DNA of 64,000 nucleotides from the NCBI GenBank assembly GCA_003439945.1, contig QVRM01002189.1:1491001-1555000 (forward strand). Direction: 5' to 3'. Made by a program: the position numbers and the translations under genes. The DNA comes from Dermanyssus gallinae (Eukaryota; Arthropoda; Arachnida; Mesostigmata; Dermanyssidae). The stretch's first letter is position 1, and every line of letters begins with the position of its first letter. Below, piece after piece: positions 10,840-21,443 of the stretch. The notes under the pieces were generated by a model that did no database searches, was not told the DNA's origin, and saw only the letters and a program-made list of their open reading frames with translations.

Positions 10840-12260
10840 TAGTGTGGGACTCCCCGATGGCATGGGGTTACCCACTAAAAAACCCTAGTCCTCACATTTA
10901 GCCCCCCCAGGGTTCGGTACTGTTTACCAGTTCTTCAAGGCCCTGGGGGGGGAATCGTCCGCTCTACATTTACGACATGGCCTCCGAGGCCTGTAAAGAC
11001 GTCTCACAATCTCTTCTAGCGAGTAAAGCGCGTCTTTCCTTCTCTAGGCAGTTTTTTTCTCTGATAATCCGGTCGGGGTATGACGCTTCTTCTCTCCATG
11101 ATTGGCCTGACGTCAACATCGATGTTATGATCGTTTTAGTGTCAGCTCCAGCTAGTACATATTTGGAGGTCTGCCTGCGGTTCGAGCGCCTTGGGCATTC
11201 TGCGACCGTTTGGTCCACGTCGTCAGGTTCCCCAGTTGTGCACAAAACACAGATGAGGATAGGGCACGCCATTCCTCCGCCCAAGTCTGCATCGTCGCCT
11301 CCCTTGCTTCGTTGTAGTCAGTATATCCGTCCCTTCGCTTGGTGCTCCTCTGTCCTGCCAGGAGATCCCATGGGAGCATTCTGGCTAGTACTAGCGCAGC
11401 CTCCGTGCTGACGGTTCTATACACCCTGCTGACACGTATCGCGATTGATCTTTGAGCCGACCTAAGGAGCTGCCTGTTGCTAATCGTGGGGAGGGTCATG
11501 TCAGCCCACACTGACGCTGCGTATAGTGCCGTGGACTCCGCCGCCGACGCCCGTGAGGCCGGAATCGAGAGTGACTCCCAGATATTTTGCCGTTTTCGAC
11601 AGCATGATAGCGTGGCCGTCCAATGTCAAGTTAATGCCGCGAGTGCGTTTGCGACCTGACAGGTAAATTGCCTCAGTTTTTTCTGGGGTCAGCTGAAAGT
11701 TGTTTTGTGCCATCCACCGAGAGACACAGCGCATGGCGTTGTTTGCTGTGGCCTCGAGTATGGTCTCATGGCGTGCTGTTATAATAAGTGCTAGGTCGTC
11801 TGCGTAAGCCAGCGTTTGTGCCCCTGGCGGAAGGTTTGGCAGACGCAGAACATCGTCATATGCCAAATTCCACAGAGTTAGGCCGAGTATAGACCCCTGT
11901 GGGACCCTGGCGGTGATACTAAACATGCCATGATGGCGGGTGAACAGGTGGCGGTCACTCAGATAGGAGGAAATGATGCGAACCATATAAGGAGGTATAT
12001 TTCGTCGTTCCATGGCCTCAAGAATTTTCGCCCAGTTGGCGCTGTTGAAGGCGTTTTTTACGTCAAGAAGTATCAGTAAAACAAACTTCCTGGTGTTGCG
12101 CGACGCCCTGGTTTCTTGTCTTGCTTTTGCAGGATTTCCTCGATAGGGTCGAGTGTCGAGTGACCCTTGCGGAAACCATGTTGGTTAGGTGCCATAACTA
12201 TAAAGAGACATGACGACGTCTGTGATCGGGTGGCGCGTCTTCTCCGCAAGAGGGGTCATG
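10840..12260 (-). mobile_element. LINE B, R1-clade, decayed, 5' truncated
   Basis: Read on the minus strand. HGFRKGHSTLDPIEEIL (about 12150), then KNAFNSANW (about 12050), then RVPQGSILG and LAYADDLALIITA (catalytic YADD intact, about 11800), then AKYLGVTLD, then a frameshift to RVYRTVSTEAALVLARML. A degraded zinc-knuckle region and a 3' UTR containing GAGTCCCACACTA and TAGTGGGTA follow. The 3' UTR motifs are shared with LINE A, so the two are related R1-clade families. R1-clade LINEs normally carry an APE endonuclease upstream; that part is absent here. At least three frame breaks make it inactive. Confidence 0.8.
11501..12013 (-). pseudogene. Reverse transcriptase domain of LINE B
   Basis: The longest intact frame of LINE B covers RT motifs B-C-D. 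RVPQGSILG is at residues 36-44, YADD at 70-73, and AKYLGVTLD near residue 145. The palm core is undamaged. The N-terminal RT motif continues in frame upstream of the first Met (KNAFNSANWAKILEAMERR), so the Met is not a real start. The frame ends where a frameshift separates it from the thumb block at about 11500. Confidence 0.75.
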
Positions 12261-12703
12261 AGGTGGTTCATGAGTGAGTATTCCGTCGACCGGGCGCACC
12301 GGGTCTAAAGCCCGACCTCGTAATAACAACACCTACCTAGGTCTGGGTTTTAGATGCCGAGGTTTGCGGCCCGAACCGGGACCTGGCAAAAGCGCGGCAG
12401 GACAAGACTACCAAATAGACGTCGAGTTTCTAAGAGCGGCGCTCCCCGACCCGCAAAAACCTCGCAAAGTCGGATCCATCACTATCTCTATGAGTGGTGT
12501 ATGGGACTCAGAATCTGCGAGGACTCGGCGTCACGAAGAGGAATCTTATGGATCTTACCGTTTTAACGTTGCAAGGAATCTTGATGATATACCGCTCGCA
12601 CCGGGTCCATAAATCGGGGGCTACCATCAAGCAAGGACACGGCCGGACAAGCACTGCCGAGTGTGCAAACATATTGTAAATGATTATTAAATCATCACAA
12701 TAT

Positions 12704-12704
<1 letters not shown>
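12261..12704. other. Unassigned sequence between two LINE fragments
   Basis: Moderately GC-rich. Overlapping + strand frames (12274-12612, 12354-12566) do not resemble a known protein. It may be the remnant of another element; no gene claimed. Confidence 0.35.

Positions 12705-12742
<38 letters not shown>
12705..12742. repeat. (CT)n-(TA)n microsatellite
   Basis: Short CT run followed by a TA run, at the 5' edge of LINE K. Confidence 0.9.
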
Positions 12743-13130
12743 GCGAGTAAGGCAAACTGTTGATACCCCGCAAGGAAACCCACTGAGCTGCATCTGTTTC
12801 ACGCTTCCGCTCACCGATTATGTCGGCTATTTTCGGCACGAATTACTTGGCAGGGGTGTTTCTTGTCTTAGGAAGGCTAGAAAAAAATTTAATGACGACC
12901 AAAACTGTGAAATGCAGACGAGAGAGTAGATTGGTCTGTGACCTGGTCTGTTCAAATGCAAACTTCCACGAGGAGTGCATCAGTCGACAAGCGTGTACGA
13001 AGTATCTTGCGGCTCGAGGTAATCCTTACAATGTGATTGCTAAACTGCCTCTCTCAAATCACGTTCCGAGAGTAGCTGACAACAGAGTACGTAGCAGTGT
13101 TATATGCATACTCAATATGGGTGAAAACTA
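12743..13130 (+). pseudogene. LINE K fragment, same family as LINE J, internally deleted
   Basis: TVDTPQGNPLSCICFTLPL is the RT motif that reads TPQGDPLSC in LINE J. After a frameshift the frame goes directly to DLVCSNANFHEECISRQAC and ends with a C-terminal block LPLSNHVPRVADNRVRSS. LINE J has several hundred bases, including the YADD box, between these two blocks, so K has lost its catalytic core. (TA)n bounds it on both sides (12742 and 13139). Confidence 0.65.
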
Positions 13131-13136
13131 CGTAAT

Positions 13137-13138
<2 letters not shown>

Positions 13139-13201
<63 letters not shown>
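13139..13201. repeat. (TA)n microsatellite
   Basis: Uninterrupted TA run at the 3' edge of LINE K. Confidence 0.95.
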
Positions 13202-13204
<3 letters not shown>

Positions 13205-13428
13205 TTGTTGAAACTACAACCACGTTATGTGAGGTCCTCAGAAATTCTCCCTTTAATAGCGAACCTACCAGATGCCTTAAAAATTGCTTATGTAGTATTC
13301 ACTGGATTCCCTAACAACGTCATTCAAGAACTAACCGTTGAACAATGGAGCAGAGTAAAATTCGAAGTGTGTTCTTTGTTTAAACATTGTATACTCTAGC
13401 TTATTGTCTGACCCAACGGAATGTGTAT

Positions 13429-13430
<2 letters not shown>

Positions 13431-13486
<56 letters not shown>
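13431..13486. repeat. (TA)n microsatellite
   Basis: TA run of about 50 bases, ending TATGTATATA. Confidence 0.95.
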
Positions 13487-14081
13487 CTGTCAACCAGTAA
13501 ATGCGCTTGCACGACTGGGTCCTACAAGTCCCTAGACATAAAAGAGCGTTGCCTAAGTAATTAAACTATCAGGGAGCAGCAACAGACTAAGGCAAATTCC
13601 GTCCCAGGTGGTATATAAAATCAGAACATTCGAACTGCTGAACTGCTCATGAAAAGGGTGATCGTTAATCAAGCCAATATTATATTGGTATATTGCATAA
13701 GGTTACAAAGCTATGCTATGATATTGAATCTATCTTCATTTTGTCTTACTAGCTTTCTTAAAGAGGTGTCGCGCAACGCTTCAGTTTCTTTCTGGCCAAA
13801 CCAACATATAGGCATTTTATGTACATCTTATTACATCTACACCTCGTTAGTACAACAGCAACTAGATCCATGTTAACACCAGAAATAATATTAGAGCGAT
13901 TGGCCGATATAAAAAATGCCTTCTAGCAGGGTTGTGTAATCCTGGTGTATCAGATATACATCCAGTGATTGGAATACGTGAAAAATAAAACTGGTCGTTA
14001 GACCCCTCCCTATAAGGGCATTGCGGTATATTTTATCATAACAACACGATATCTTGTGCTGCTTATATGTAATTTGATTAG
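13487..14081. other. Region upstream of the first identified SLC26 exon
   Basis: The N-terminal SLC26 exon and promoter might be expected here or further upstream, but no frame here resembles an SLC26 N-terminus. The end of this stretch has an acceptor-like TTTGATTAG just before 14082. Confidence 0.4.
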
Positions 14082-14267
14082 GAAAGCGCAGCATGTTTAG
14101 TGCGGCAAAGCGCATTATCTCGCAGAAAGTTGGCTGCGACAATGCGAAGAAATCGGTTCTGGATTTTTTCCCAATCTTGTCGTGGCTTCCCAACTACAAC
14201 ATCAGAGTCGACCTGCTCCGCGATGTACTGGCTGGCATCACCCTGGCAATTTTCCATGTGCCTCAAA
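14082..14267 (+). CDS. SLC26 gene, first identified exon
   Basis: Encodes the pre-membrane segment and first membrane helix: [16 protein letters not shown], then [15 protein letters not shown]. The donor CAAA|GTAAGT is at 14268. The frame stays open upstream of the Met at 14093 to about 14078. Two acceptors are possible, TTTGATTAG ending 14081 or GCGCAG ending 14091. The Met could also be the true start, but homologues have a longer N-terminus, so an internal exon is more likely. Ends in phase 1. Confidence 0.85.
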
Positions 14268-17200
14268 GTAAGTGCCAACAACAAGAATGGTACTAAGCTA
14301 TCGTCAATGTGAGATTAAAAAAATGTCCCGTTCAGTCCATTTTACTGGGATGTTCGATGATCTTTGGATTGCTTTAATAATGCAATGTTAACTATTCGCT
14401 TTCACTTTTCTTTTCCGTATGTTCTATATACAGGGTGTATGCATAATCTCGTCTCAAACTCTGGGGTATTGTCAAGCTCGGTGAGAAAATCATTTTTGCC
14501 AATGAAAAGGGCGAGCAGAAATGTTTTGTACAAAAGTGAGACGAAACATTTTCTGGGCTGTGATTATAGGGTGGCCACTCTACGCTTACAAGCTTACAAA
14601 ATGCATGATTCTGAGAGAGCACATTACTCAATTGAAAAACCAAGCATACTGACGCATTCCAGAAAAATGTACATTGTCGAGCAGAACTCGATATTCAATA
14701 ATATAATTTTGCTAACTCTTCTTACTATTATAATAGTTTCTGCAATAGGTAAGGCCGGCTATAATTCAGACAATGGATAATCTCCCGAATGCGCCGGTAT
14801 GCTTTATATCAGTATTTAATTGATTAATGCGTTCTAATACAATCGTGCATTTTGTCGACTTATGTCGGACAGCCACCCTATGATCAAAACTTAGAAAAGT
14901 ACATTAAAAATAATCTCACTCCTACAAAACACAGTTCCGCTCCATGTATGCTTAATTTTTTTCAAGAATGATTTTGTCTCCGGGCTCGACCCGATATACC
15001 CCCAGAATTTGAGACGATATAACCCTAACACTCTGCAATATATAACTACACGTATCGCGCCATAATAACGGTCTAGCTGGCAAATAGACTCGAACCCGCT
15101 AACACGTTCGAACGGAGCGGTTTCGTTATCAACTGTTGGTCATGCGTTCAATAACGATTGCCGCCGCCCTGCATTAATTACTACAATACCGATGCGGCTC
15201 TCTTTTTCTGCAGCGTTTGGGTACTCGCTGATCGTCGGGGTGCCCGCTGTGAATGGCCTCTACACGGCCATGTTTCCGATGATGATGTACATACTTCTCG
15301 GCACGTCGCGACACAACTCTATCGGCTCATTTGCCGTTGTCTGCATAATGACCTCGCAAGTGCTAATCAAATGCAAGACACAACTTAACGTGCCACAGGA
15401 GGCACTTGCTGATGTGGCCTCGGCCACAGCACTCATGGCCGGCATCTACCAGATCGTGTTCGGCGTGCTCAAGTTGGGCGGACTCAGCGTATTTCTTAGC
15501 GATCAGTTTGTTTCGGGCTTCACAGCTGGGGTTTCCGTGCACATCGGTACCTCGCAACTCGGTGGCCTTTTCGGGTTTGATGTCGAACACTATTCCGGAC
15601 CATTTATTCTTGTCAAGGTAAGGCACATTAAACTCTCGTGTTGCTAGTCTTTCTTCATCTTTGTCTATTTGGCCAACGTGTGTTATCCTTAGTGTGCGCC
15701 CGCATCAACTTTTAAGCACGTCTTATTTTCTTGTTACTTTTAGTTATGTTTGCTTTCTAGTGCCTTTAACTAGGTTTGTATCGCTTTGATGTGATCTAAA
15801 AATGTTCCCGAAAATGTGGGGACTGTATTATCCGCTCCAAATCTTATCCATCTACACTGTGTGACCCTAACAACCTAAAAATTATTTCGCAAGTCATTCA
15901 CTTCATAATGCTTTATAACCTAAACTGACGCTCTTTACTTTGATAGCGTACGTTTTGTCAAGCGAGTCTTTATTGGGATAAAAGTATGAAGTATAACAAC
16001 GTCTTCATGTCTGCGGACAGACATACATCAACTTCTTTAGCCGTTTCCTGGAGGAAACGCACTGGCCAACGTTTGCCTTCTCGATCATTTCGGTTGTCAT
16101 CATTTTGACGGTGAAGATTTTCGTCGATGCATTTATGATGCGTAAGGTTCGTGCGCCATTCCCTATCGAAATGGTAATGGTCGTTCTCTCCATCGTTGCG
16201 TCGAAACAGCTTGACCTAAAAGGTCAGAACTTCAAGGTCATCGAGAACATTCCGCACACGTAAGTACGGTTTTACTGGGCTAATTTATGAGCTGGCTGTA
16301 ATAGGCAGATCTTTGACGAGAGCCCGCTCTCGAATGGCGATTCTACCTAAAATTGTTTACTAACTTGGTTTAGATTTTTGCTATGGTAAATGATATTGCC
16401 TCGCTCGACCCTCCTAAGTGACAAGCCAATTTTTGCAAGCAACATTTTACATGCAGCTTACTTGGTAGGCGTTACTTTACAGCTTAATCATTTAGCATGG
16501 TTAACGCCTTTATTAACATAAAAGGCGTCGAGCCCGGTGGCGTGGTGGCATGCGTCTGCGCCTCGCAACCGGAGGAGACACATAGGTGCGCGGGTTCGAG
16601 CCCCAACGTTGCATATTTGTATTTATGGGGGTCCGTCTATGAAGCAATGCGAAAAGCAGTCCCATGGACGTTAAATCTTGGCTGGGAGTCAGCCCGGAAT
16701 ATATAGTAGGAATAGTGCGGAATTCTCAAACTTGATGAAAACTTGGTGGTCGCCTAATGCACATGACCGAACTAATTGTGATATGACTTTAGATTTTCTG
16801 CACTGACCGCATAAAGCCGCAGTCTTGCTAGCCATGGTTTCGCATTTTTTTCTCTCCTTAATTGATGTTGTTAATTAGTTGATTGTCACTGGTAATTTAA
16901 AAATTAGCCAAACAAACATACTGTTAATGAGTTTAAATCATGCAACAGCTTTAAACGTGAGCGCATGTAGGCTTCGAAAGCCATCGAATCTGATGTCGAA
17001 GAATTGCTCTAGCAATCATGCACGCTTCAGCTAACATAGCGGTGTGTTGACGCGGTCTACGGGTGAAGCCTGCCCATTCCTCGAATGCCAGACGTCAGTA
17101 ATGCTCTCATTCAGACAATCGTAATGGACGCCTTGGCCATTGCTGTGGTATCGTTCGCCATCGACGTATCACTTGGCCGAATCTGGGCCCGCGAGTGCGG

Positions 17201-18483
17201 CTATCAGATCTCCGCCAACCAGGAGCTGTTCGCTACCGGCTTCTCGAACATCTTTGGCGCGTTTTTTGGCGCCTTCCCGGTCGGTGCTTCCCTGCCGAGG
17301 AGTTCACTTCAGTTCCTGTCCGGCGGGCGAACTCAGGTACACGTTGTCAATGCTGCTTAAAGCCAAAAAACAAAATCCACACAAGCCTGCCTAATGTTTA
17401 ATTTGCAAATTACTTCAAGCTGCAATTTGCTGCAAGTTTTTGAATGTAAATCAATACTCTCTCAAGCCTCTTGTGTAGCCAGATCACCTTACTGTGCGTC
17501 GCCAAAAAATTGGTTTGGTTCGCACAGTGGAATATTATTGTTTAAATAGTATAGCTGTTGTACTGTAATATTTAGTATATGAGCAGCACTATAGTATATG
17601 ACTAATCTCTATGTTTTGAAATTATCTATCTCATACATTTTATTTCGTCTCATTTGTATACAATAATATCTATACATTAAGAGTTTTGATGTACATTCCC
17701 TTATTTGTATACTATAGCCAGCTCAGATTCACATTTTGTTTTCTTTTTATTAGGTAACTTTTACCTACTTTGCAAATTCCTAAAAATATTGCCCTGAATG
17801 GGCCGGGCATAATGAAGTAAATAGGTTTTCTCCAACAGTTTTTTTTAATAAAAAACACCGTATGATTTATCATCGATTCTTAAAGAAAATTAATCAATAA
17901 CCAGACGACATCCCGGTAGATGGCAACTATAACTAGCGCCACTAATTCTCTTATTTCTTCAGATTGTCAGCGTAATTAACGTTATTCTCATCGGAGTTAC
18001 GATTGTGGCACTTGGACCGCTTCTTGAGCAGATTCCAACGGCAATTCTGTCCTCCATTATCGTTGTATCGCTTAAGAAGATATTCATGCAAGTTCGCGAC
18101 TTCAAAAACTTCTGGGCAATCTCAAAAATTGACGGGGTGAGTATATCATTGTGTTCCCTGGTGTAAATGCCCAGAATCTCAGGCAAAAATTACCGCTGAG
18201 TACTTAGCTGTCAGCTGAAATGGCGCGTAAGAAAAAGTTTCTTCGCTTTAGCGGAGCGCAATGGATATATATCCCGAAAAATGGGTCACATTAGCAGGCT
18301 GTTTTAAAAAAAGTCCAACGCCGTAAACCTTAAGGGACCAAACATTTGAGTTAGCCAATGGCCGTGTAGGGACTTTCAGTTGGCTATTTTTGTGCGCGGA
18401 ATTAAACATGTTTTTTAACGTAGGTATAGGAGACTCGTCATTACTTTGCTATCCATTCTAGACATAAAATGAGTATAAACGTT

Positions 18484-18551
<68 letters not shown>

Positions 18552-19229
18552 CATATATATATGATTTGTTTTCAGCACGTATGGTTGGTCACTTTCTTCG
18601 CAACAGTGCTGCTAAACGTTCAGCTGGGACTTATCTGTGGAGTGATCTTCTCACTACTGACACTCGTCTTCAAGATACAACTACCGAAAACCTTCTTGCT
18701 GGGCCCCATTCCCAACACTGATTTCTACGTACCAATAAAGCTATACGGCCAGGCAAGTGAAATTCCTAGTGTGAAAATTTTCCACTTTGGCGGACCTCTA
18801 CACTTCGGCAACGCGGAGTTCTTCCGCAGCGAGCTGACCCGAAGAACTGGCTTTGACTCCCAGCTTGGTACGACAGATACGCTTGTTGATTCGGCCAATA
18901 ACATCGAGAACAGTGACGTTCTGTGGAGACCGGAAATTCAAGGTCAGGCTAGCACCATTATTATCGACTTCAACAGGATTACGTTTGTTGATGGCACCTC
19001 GGCGTACGTTCTGAAGCAGGTGGCCGAAAGCTACCAGAAGCTCGGGATCACCGTCTTTGTAGCTAACTGCAGTACCGCTGTTTACTCGATACTGCGAAAG
19101 GCTGGTGTTACAGACACGATTTCCGAAAAAAACTTCTTCCCGCATATTCACGACGCTGTCATGCACACCTCGTCGTTCTCATCTTCGACCTCAAAAAGCA
19201 ACGATACCCCAAACAGTAGCTCATTGTAA
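14082..19229 (+). CDS. SLC26-family anion transporter (prestin/sulfate-transporter type), six exons, N-terminus missing
   Basis: Six exons join in frame at 14082-14267, 15214-15617, 16021-16259, 17069-17336, 17963-18136 and 18576-19229. All introns are GT-AG and the phases agree at every junction. They encode about 637 residues from the internal Met at 14093. SLC26 proteins are plasma-membrane anion exchangers or channels for sulfate, chloride, bicarbonate, oxalate or iodide, with a 14-segment UraA-like domain and a cytosolic STAS domain. All conserved blocks appear in order: [90 protein letters not shown], and a STAS domain. Family members usually start 50-100 residues earlier, so upstream exon(s) are missing. 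Which paralogue it is cannot be decided; substrate is unknown. Confidence 0.93.
14431..15035. mobile_element. Non-autonomous TIR element in SLC26 intron 1
   Basis: Starts CAGGGTGTATGCATAATCTC and its right end, read on the other strand, starts CAGAGTGTTAGGGTTATATC. Similarity continues inward through TCGTCTCAAA(C/T)TCTGGGG for roughly 130 bases on each side at lower identity. Both ends are flanked by TATA-rich sequence, compatible with a TA-type duplication. The central part has no recognisable transposase. It resembles Tc1/mariner-like MITEs with long inverted repeats; superfamily is inferred only from the TA flanks. Confidence 0.65.
15214..15617 (+). CDS. SLC26 gene, exon 2 (membrane domain)
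   Basis: The acceptor TCTTTTTCTGCAG precedes 15214 and the donor AAG|GTAAGG follows 15617. Joined to exon 1 it reads [21 protein letters not shown], in register with the family block VPQGMAYALLAGVPPVYGLY. It continues through [14 protein letters not shown] and [15 protein letters not shown], the hallmark SLC26 membrane segments. The residue after VPQ, normally Gly, is Thr here because the split codon is A|CG. 134 full codons, ending in phase 0. Confidence 0.93.
16021..16259 (+). CDS. SLC26 gene, exon 3 (membrane domain)
   Basis: The acceptor TGCGGACAG precedes 16021 and the donor ACAC|GTAAGT follows 16259. It starts [20 protein letters not shown] and ends with [16 protein letters not shown] and VIENIPH, matching the family blocks TYIDL...NW.TL and P.PIEL...T..SY. 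There is no internal Met near the exon start, so a search for ATG-initiated frames would miss it. 79 codons plus two bases. Confidence 0.92.
16529..16700 (+). mobile_element. SINE-1, copy 2, in SLC26 intron 3
   Basis: A tRNA-like head with A box TGGCGTGGTGGC (16538-16549) and B box GGGTTCGAGCCCC (16592-16604). The family tail follows: TTTATGGGGGTCCGTCTATG, AAGCAATG, GGACGTTAAAT and GTCAGCCCG. Nearly the same sequence occurs at 39894-40066, and a diverged copy at 6980-7143. Confidence 0.8.
17069..17336 (+). CDS. SLC26 gene, exon 4 (membrane domain)
   Basis: Reads [15 protein letters not shown], then [18 protein letters not shown], then [16 protein letters not shown] and [13 protein letters not shown], closing with SGGRTQ before the donor CAG|GTACAC. 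These are the most conserved SLC26 blocks (DALAIAIV, NQEL, GG.TQ). The acceptor GGGTGAAG has a poor pyrimidine tract but is the only AG that keeps the frame. The junction gives IPHT-LPIP where the family usually has IPxGLP, so this boundary is the least certain of the gene. Confidence 0.9.
17800..17885 (-). repeat. Dispersed repeat R3, partial copy in SLC26 intron 4
   Basis: Shares GGCCGGGCAT, TTTTCTCCAACAGT and ATTTATCATCGATTCT with the fuller copy at 35768-35897, in the same order and orientation, but lacks the central part. Confidence 0.55.
17963..18136 (+). CDS. SLC26 gene, exon 5 (last membrane helices)
   Basis: The acceptor TTATTTCTTCAG precedes 17963 and the donor GG|GTGAGT follows 18136. 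Reads [20 protein letters not shown], then [18 protein letters not shown], then [12 protein letters not shown]. This corresponds to the family segment ending in PKAVLAAIIIV and W..SK.D. Exactly 58 codons, phase 0 at both ends, with no ATG near its start. Confidence 0.92.
18489..18562. repeat. (TA)n microsatellite next to a splice acceptor
   Basis: TA run of about 58 bases plus an imperfect end, finishing 13 bases before the acceptor of the last SLC26 exon. The pyrimidine tract of that intron is only TTTGTTTTC. Confidence 0.95.
18576..19229 (+). CDS. SLC26 gene, last exon (final helix and STAS domain)
   Basis: The acceptor TTTGTTTTCAG precedes 18576. It starts [20 protein letters not shown] and [17 protein letters not shown], completing the membrane domain. 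The cytosolic STAS domain follows, from about [18 protein letters not shown] to [11 protein letters not shown]. The STAS switch loop reads [11 protein letters not shown] where many family members have a D-S pair. The variable loop between the first STAS strand and IIIDF is short. The C-terminus is Ser-rich and ends TAA at 19227-19229. An AATAAA at 19658 lies inside a repeat, so the true poly(A) site is unclear. Confidence 0.93.
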   Translation, partial: HVWLVTFFATVLLNVQLGLICGVIFSLLTLVFKIQLPKTFLLGPIPNTDFYVPIKLYGQASEIPSVKIFHFGGPLHFGNAEFFRSELTRRTGFDSQLGTTDTLVDSANNIENSDVLWRPEIQGQASTIIIDFNRITFVDGTSAYVLKQVAESYQKLGITVFVANCSTAVYSILRKAGVTDTISEKNFFPHIHDAVMHTSSFSSSTSKSNDTPNSSSL

Positions 19230-19260
19230 TTGCTGCAATTGTTGCTTACCGACAGCATCA

Positions 19261-19283
19261 CTATATATATATATATATATATA
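19261..19283. repeat. (TA)n microsatellite
   Basis: Short TA run just downstream of the SLC26 stop codon. Confidence 0.9.
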
Positions 19284-19616
19284 CATGTAAGCGAGTGGCA
19301 GGATCTATGAGTTGTGAGTGGTGAGTGGTCGCTGCGACAGGCCCATAGGTCATGAATGCTGTTGACCTCCAAGCTATTCTGCGGCGGGCTGCAGCGACTA
19401 CGTTTAGTCTGCGGCGACCACTTTTTGTTACAAATTTGAACTTCCTATGAAGAACATATTGGGTTGGGCAACGCTGGTGTTTTCCTACGGAAAAGCCAAT
19501 TGTCCGTTTTTTTAGAGTTACCCACGTAGCGCCTAGAAACCGCTTTGGTCTTGTGCTGATCTCAGAAGATGTGGATCTTAAACAGACAAGTTTACACAGG
19601 AGGAAGTCGACAGTCG

Positions 19617-19795
19617 AGGTGTTGCCGGTTCGATCCCCGTTGTTGATGCTCATCAAGAATAAAAAAAAGATGGACCATATTGCTGAGAGTCAGCGGCCAT
19701 ACTGCCACAAAAACTGTTGGGAATACCCTATATATCCCAACTCAGGCCCTCGGTGCATTAAAGATATGCCTCATGGCAATTACAACCCGTGGAAG
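19617..19795 (+). mobile_element. Dispersed repeat R3, copy with a B-box-like head (candidate SINE)
   Basis: GGTTCGATCCCCG at about 19628 resembles a pol III B box. Downstream, GAGTCAGCGGCCAT, ACTGCCAC, CTGTTGGG, and GCCCTCGGTGCATTAAAGAT match, on the opposite strand, the repeat at 35768-35897. No clear A box was found, so a tRNA origin is possible but unproven. It lies about 400 bases after the SLC26 stop and supplies an AATAAA at 19658. Confidence 0.55.
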
Positions 19796-20463
19796 ACGTA
19801 GAATTATCTAAGTATTCAGTCTACATTTTTCCCATTGTTAGCATATCCTTTTATTATCAAACGGCAATATTTTGCTGCGAGAGTATGTAAAGCCCATATT
19901 TAAATACAAAGTGGTTAGAGCTAAGCTAGGCTACGCCGAATGTATTAACTAGAGTAAAGAATAAAGGGAAAGGTAAAGGTTACAATATGTTCAGAGAGAA
20001 CCTACAACAATGAAGGTGATGCGATTAAAAAGAAAATAGGCAAAAGGCTTGATCGATAAGCTTGAGCCCGGAGGCGTCCTTTTCGATTCAACGTCAGAAA
20101 ACGCCAGCCTAAATAAGCAGTATGATAATCTGCAGGTAGTGATAAACGATATATAAAGGATGCATCAGGAATGTATTGAATGTTCTTGGTAAAAAAGAAA
20201 GGAACGCTTTCATTAGTGCCCAAGGTTCCGAACATTTGCCTATTGGAGCATATTCGAATAACCATATGCATGCTGTGTCGATCCTGTGATGCATTTCTGA
20301 ATACGATTGTTTTACAATAAACACGTTGTTGGGTTTTGATATATGTGTATGCTTATATATGTATGCATGTATGAATAGAAAAAAATATATATATATATAC
20401 ATTGTAATACACCACAGACGAGGATGTTGGTAAAACTGCACATAATATTACCATCAGGGGTCA

Positions 20464-20558
20464 CGTCAGGGGTCGGGCAAGACTCCCACTCGGACACGAG
20501 TGATAGATGAGGAGTGAGCCCTCGGTGCCGTGGATTTAAACATTCACATGTATATATT
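20464..20558 (+). repeat. Dispersed repeat R4, copy 1
   Basis: About 95 bases from CGTCAGGGGTCGGGCAAGAC to CATTCACATGTATATAT, nearly identical to 61363-61457 more than 40 kb away, in the same orientation. Non-coding; nature unknown. Confidence 0.75.
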
Positions 20559-21359
20559 AAATTCCTTACAAGAAACTGAATTTTTTTAATGCGTTCTCGT
20601 AATATTACCATAATACTATTGTGACGAAGTTCCCCTTCCTTTGGCCAGTACGGCGATGCTCCAACCACCCACTATACTGTATACGCATAGGCACAATTCA
20701 AATAAGTCCACTAAGGACCACGTTCGACGGCTACAGCGTACCCGCCAACGGGATTCTAATCTACCCTAACCGACTACGTCCAACGGCTACAGCGTTCGCG
20801 CCAAAACCTCAACGTGCCCAACGTTCACCGACCGATACATCTCTCAACCGAACCAGACATGTCTCAACCACCAGCCAGCAGAGAACAGCCACCGCTTTTC
20901 GCGCCGAAACCCCAACGTCCTGCACCGTCCAAACGATTATCGGCAGGACACCGGGAGGAGGTCGACCTATGATCGTTAATCTGAGCCAAACATTAACAAT
21001 AAACCTGTATTCCTATACGAAACAAACACAAACCGCTGTAAATGTCGACCGAATTGACAACGGAGTCTGACACCCCGTTTGGGGTAGCAGCACGCCACGG
21101 TGTCTCGTGAACCGGTAAATAAACCGATGAATGCTGAATGAAAGCGATTCTCTTCTCGGCCGTGCTACGCACCTGACCTCTGCCCGTGTGTCGTCGTTCA
21201 TTGCTGCTAGGCCTCTTGTGTTGCTTGTAGTTGCTCTCCTACTGAGTGTACATCCCCGGTGGTTTAATCAGCGAAACAAACATCGCTACAATATAATAGT
21301 ATACGAAGCCAGCAGTACGCTGTATGACATACTGCACTGCACTTTAAGGAATGGTAAAA

Positions 21360-21443
<84 letters not shown>

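Noticed and set aside
16529..16604. A real tRNA gene in SLC26 intron 3
   Set aside because: A and B boxes are present but no acceptor stem or anticodon stem forms, and the downstream tail is shared with two other copies, so it is a SINE.
20620..21270. Possible solo LTR beginning TGTGACG with two AATAAA motifs
   Set aside because: No target-site duplication and no second copy in the window; the right end could not be fixed.
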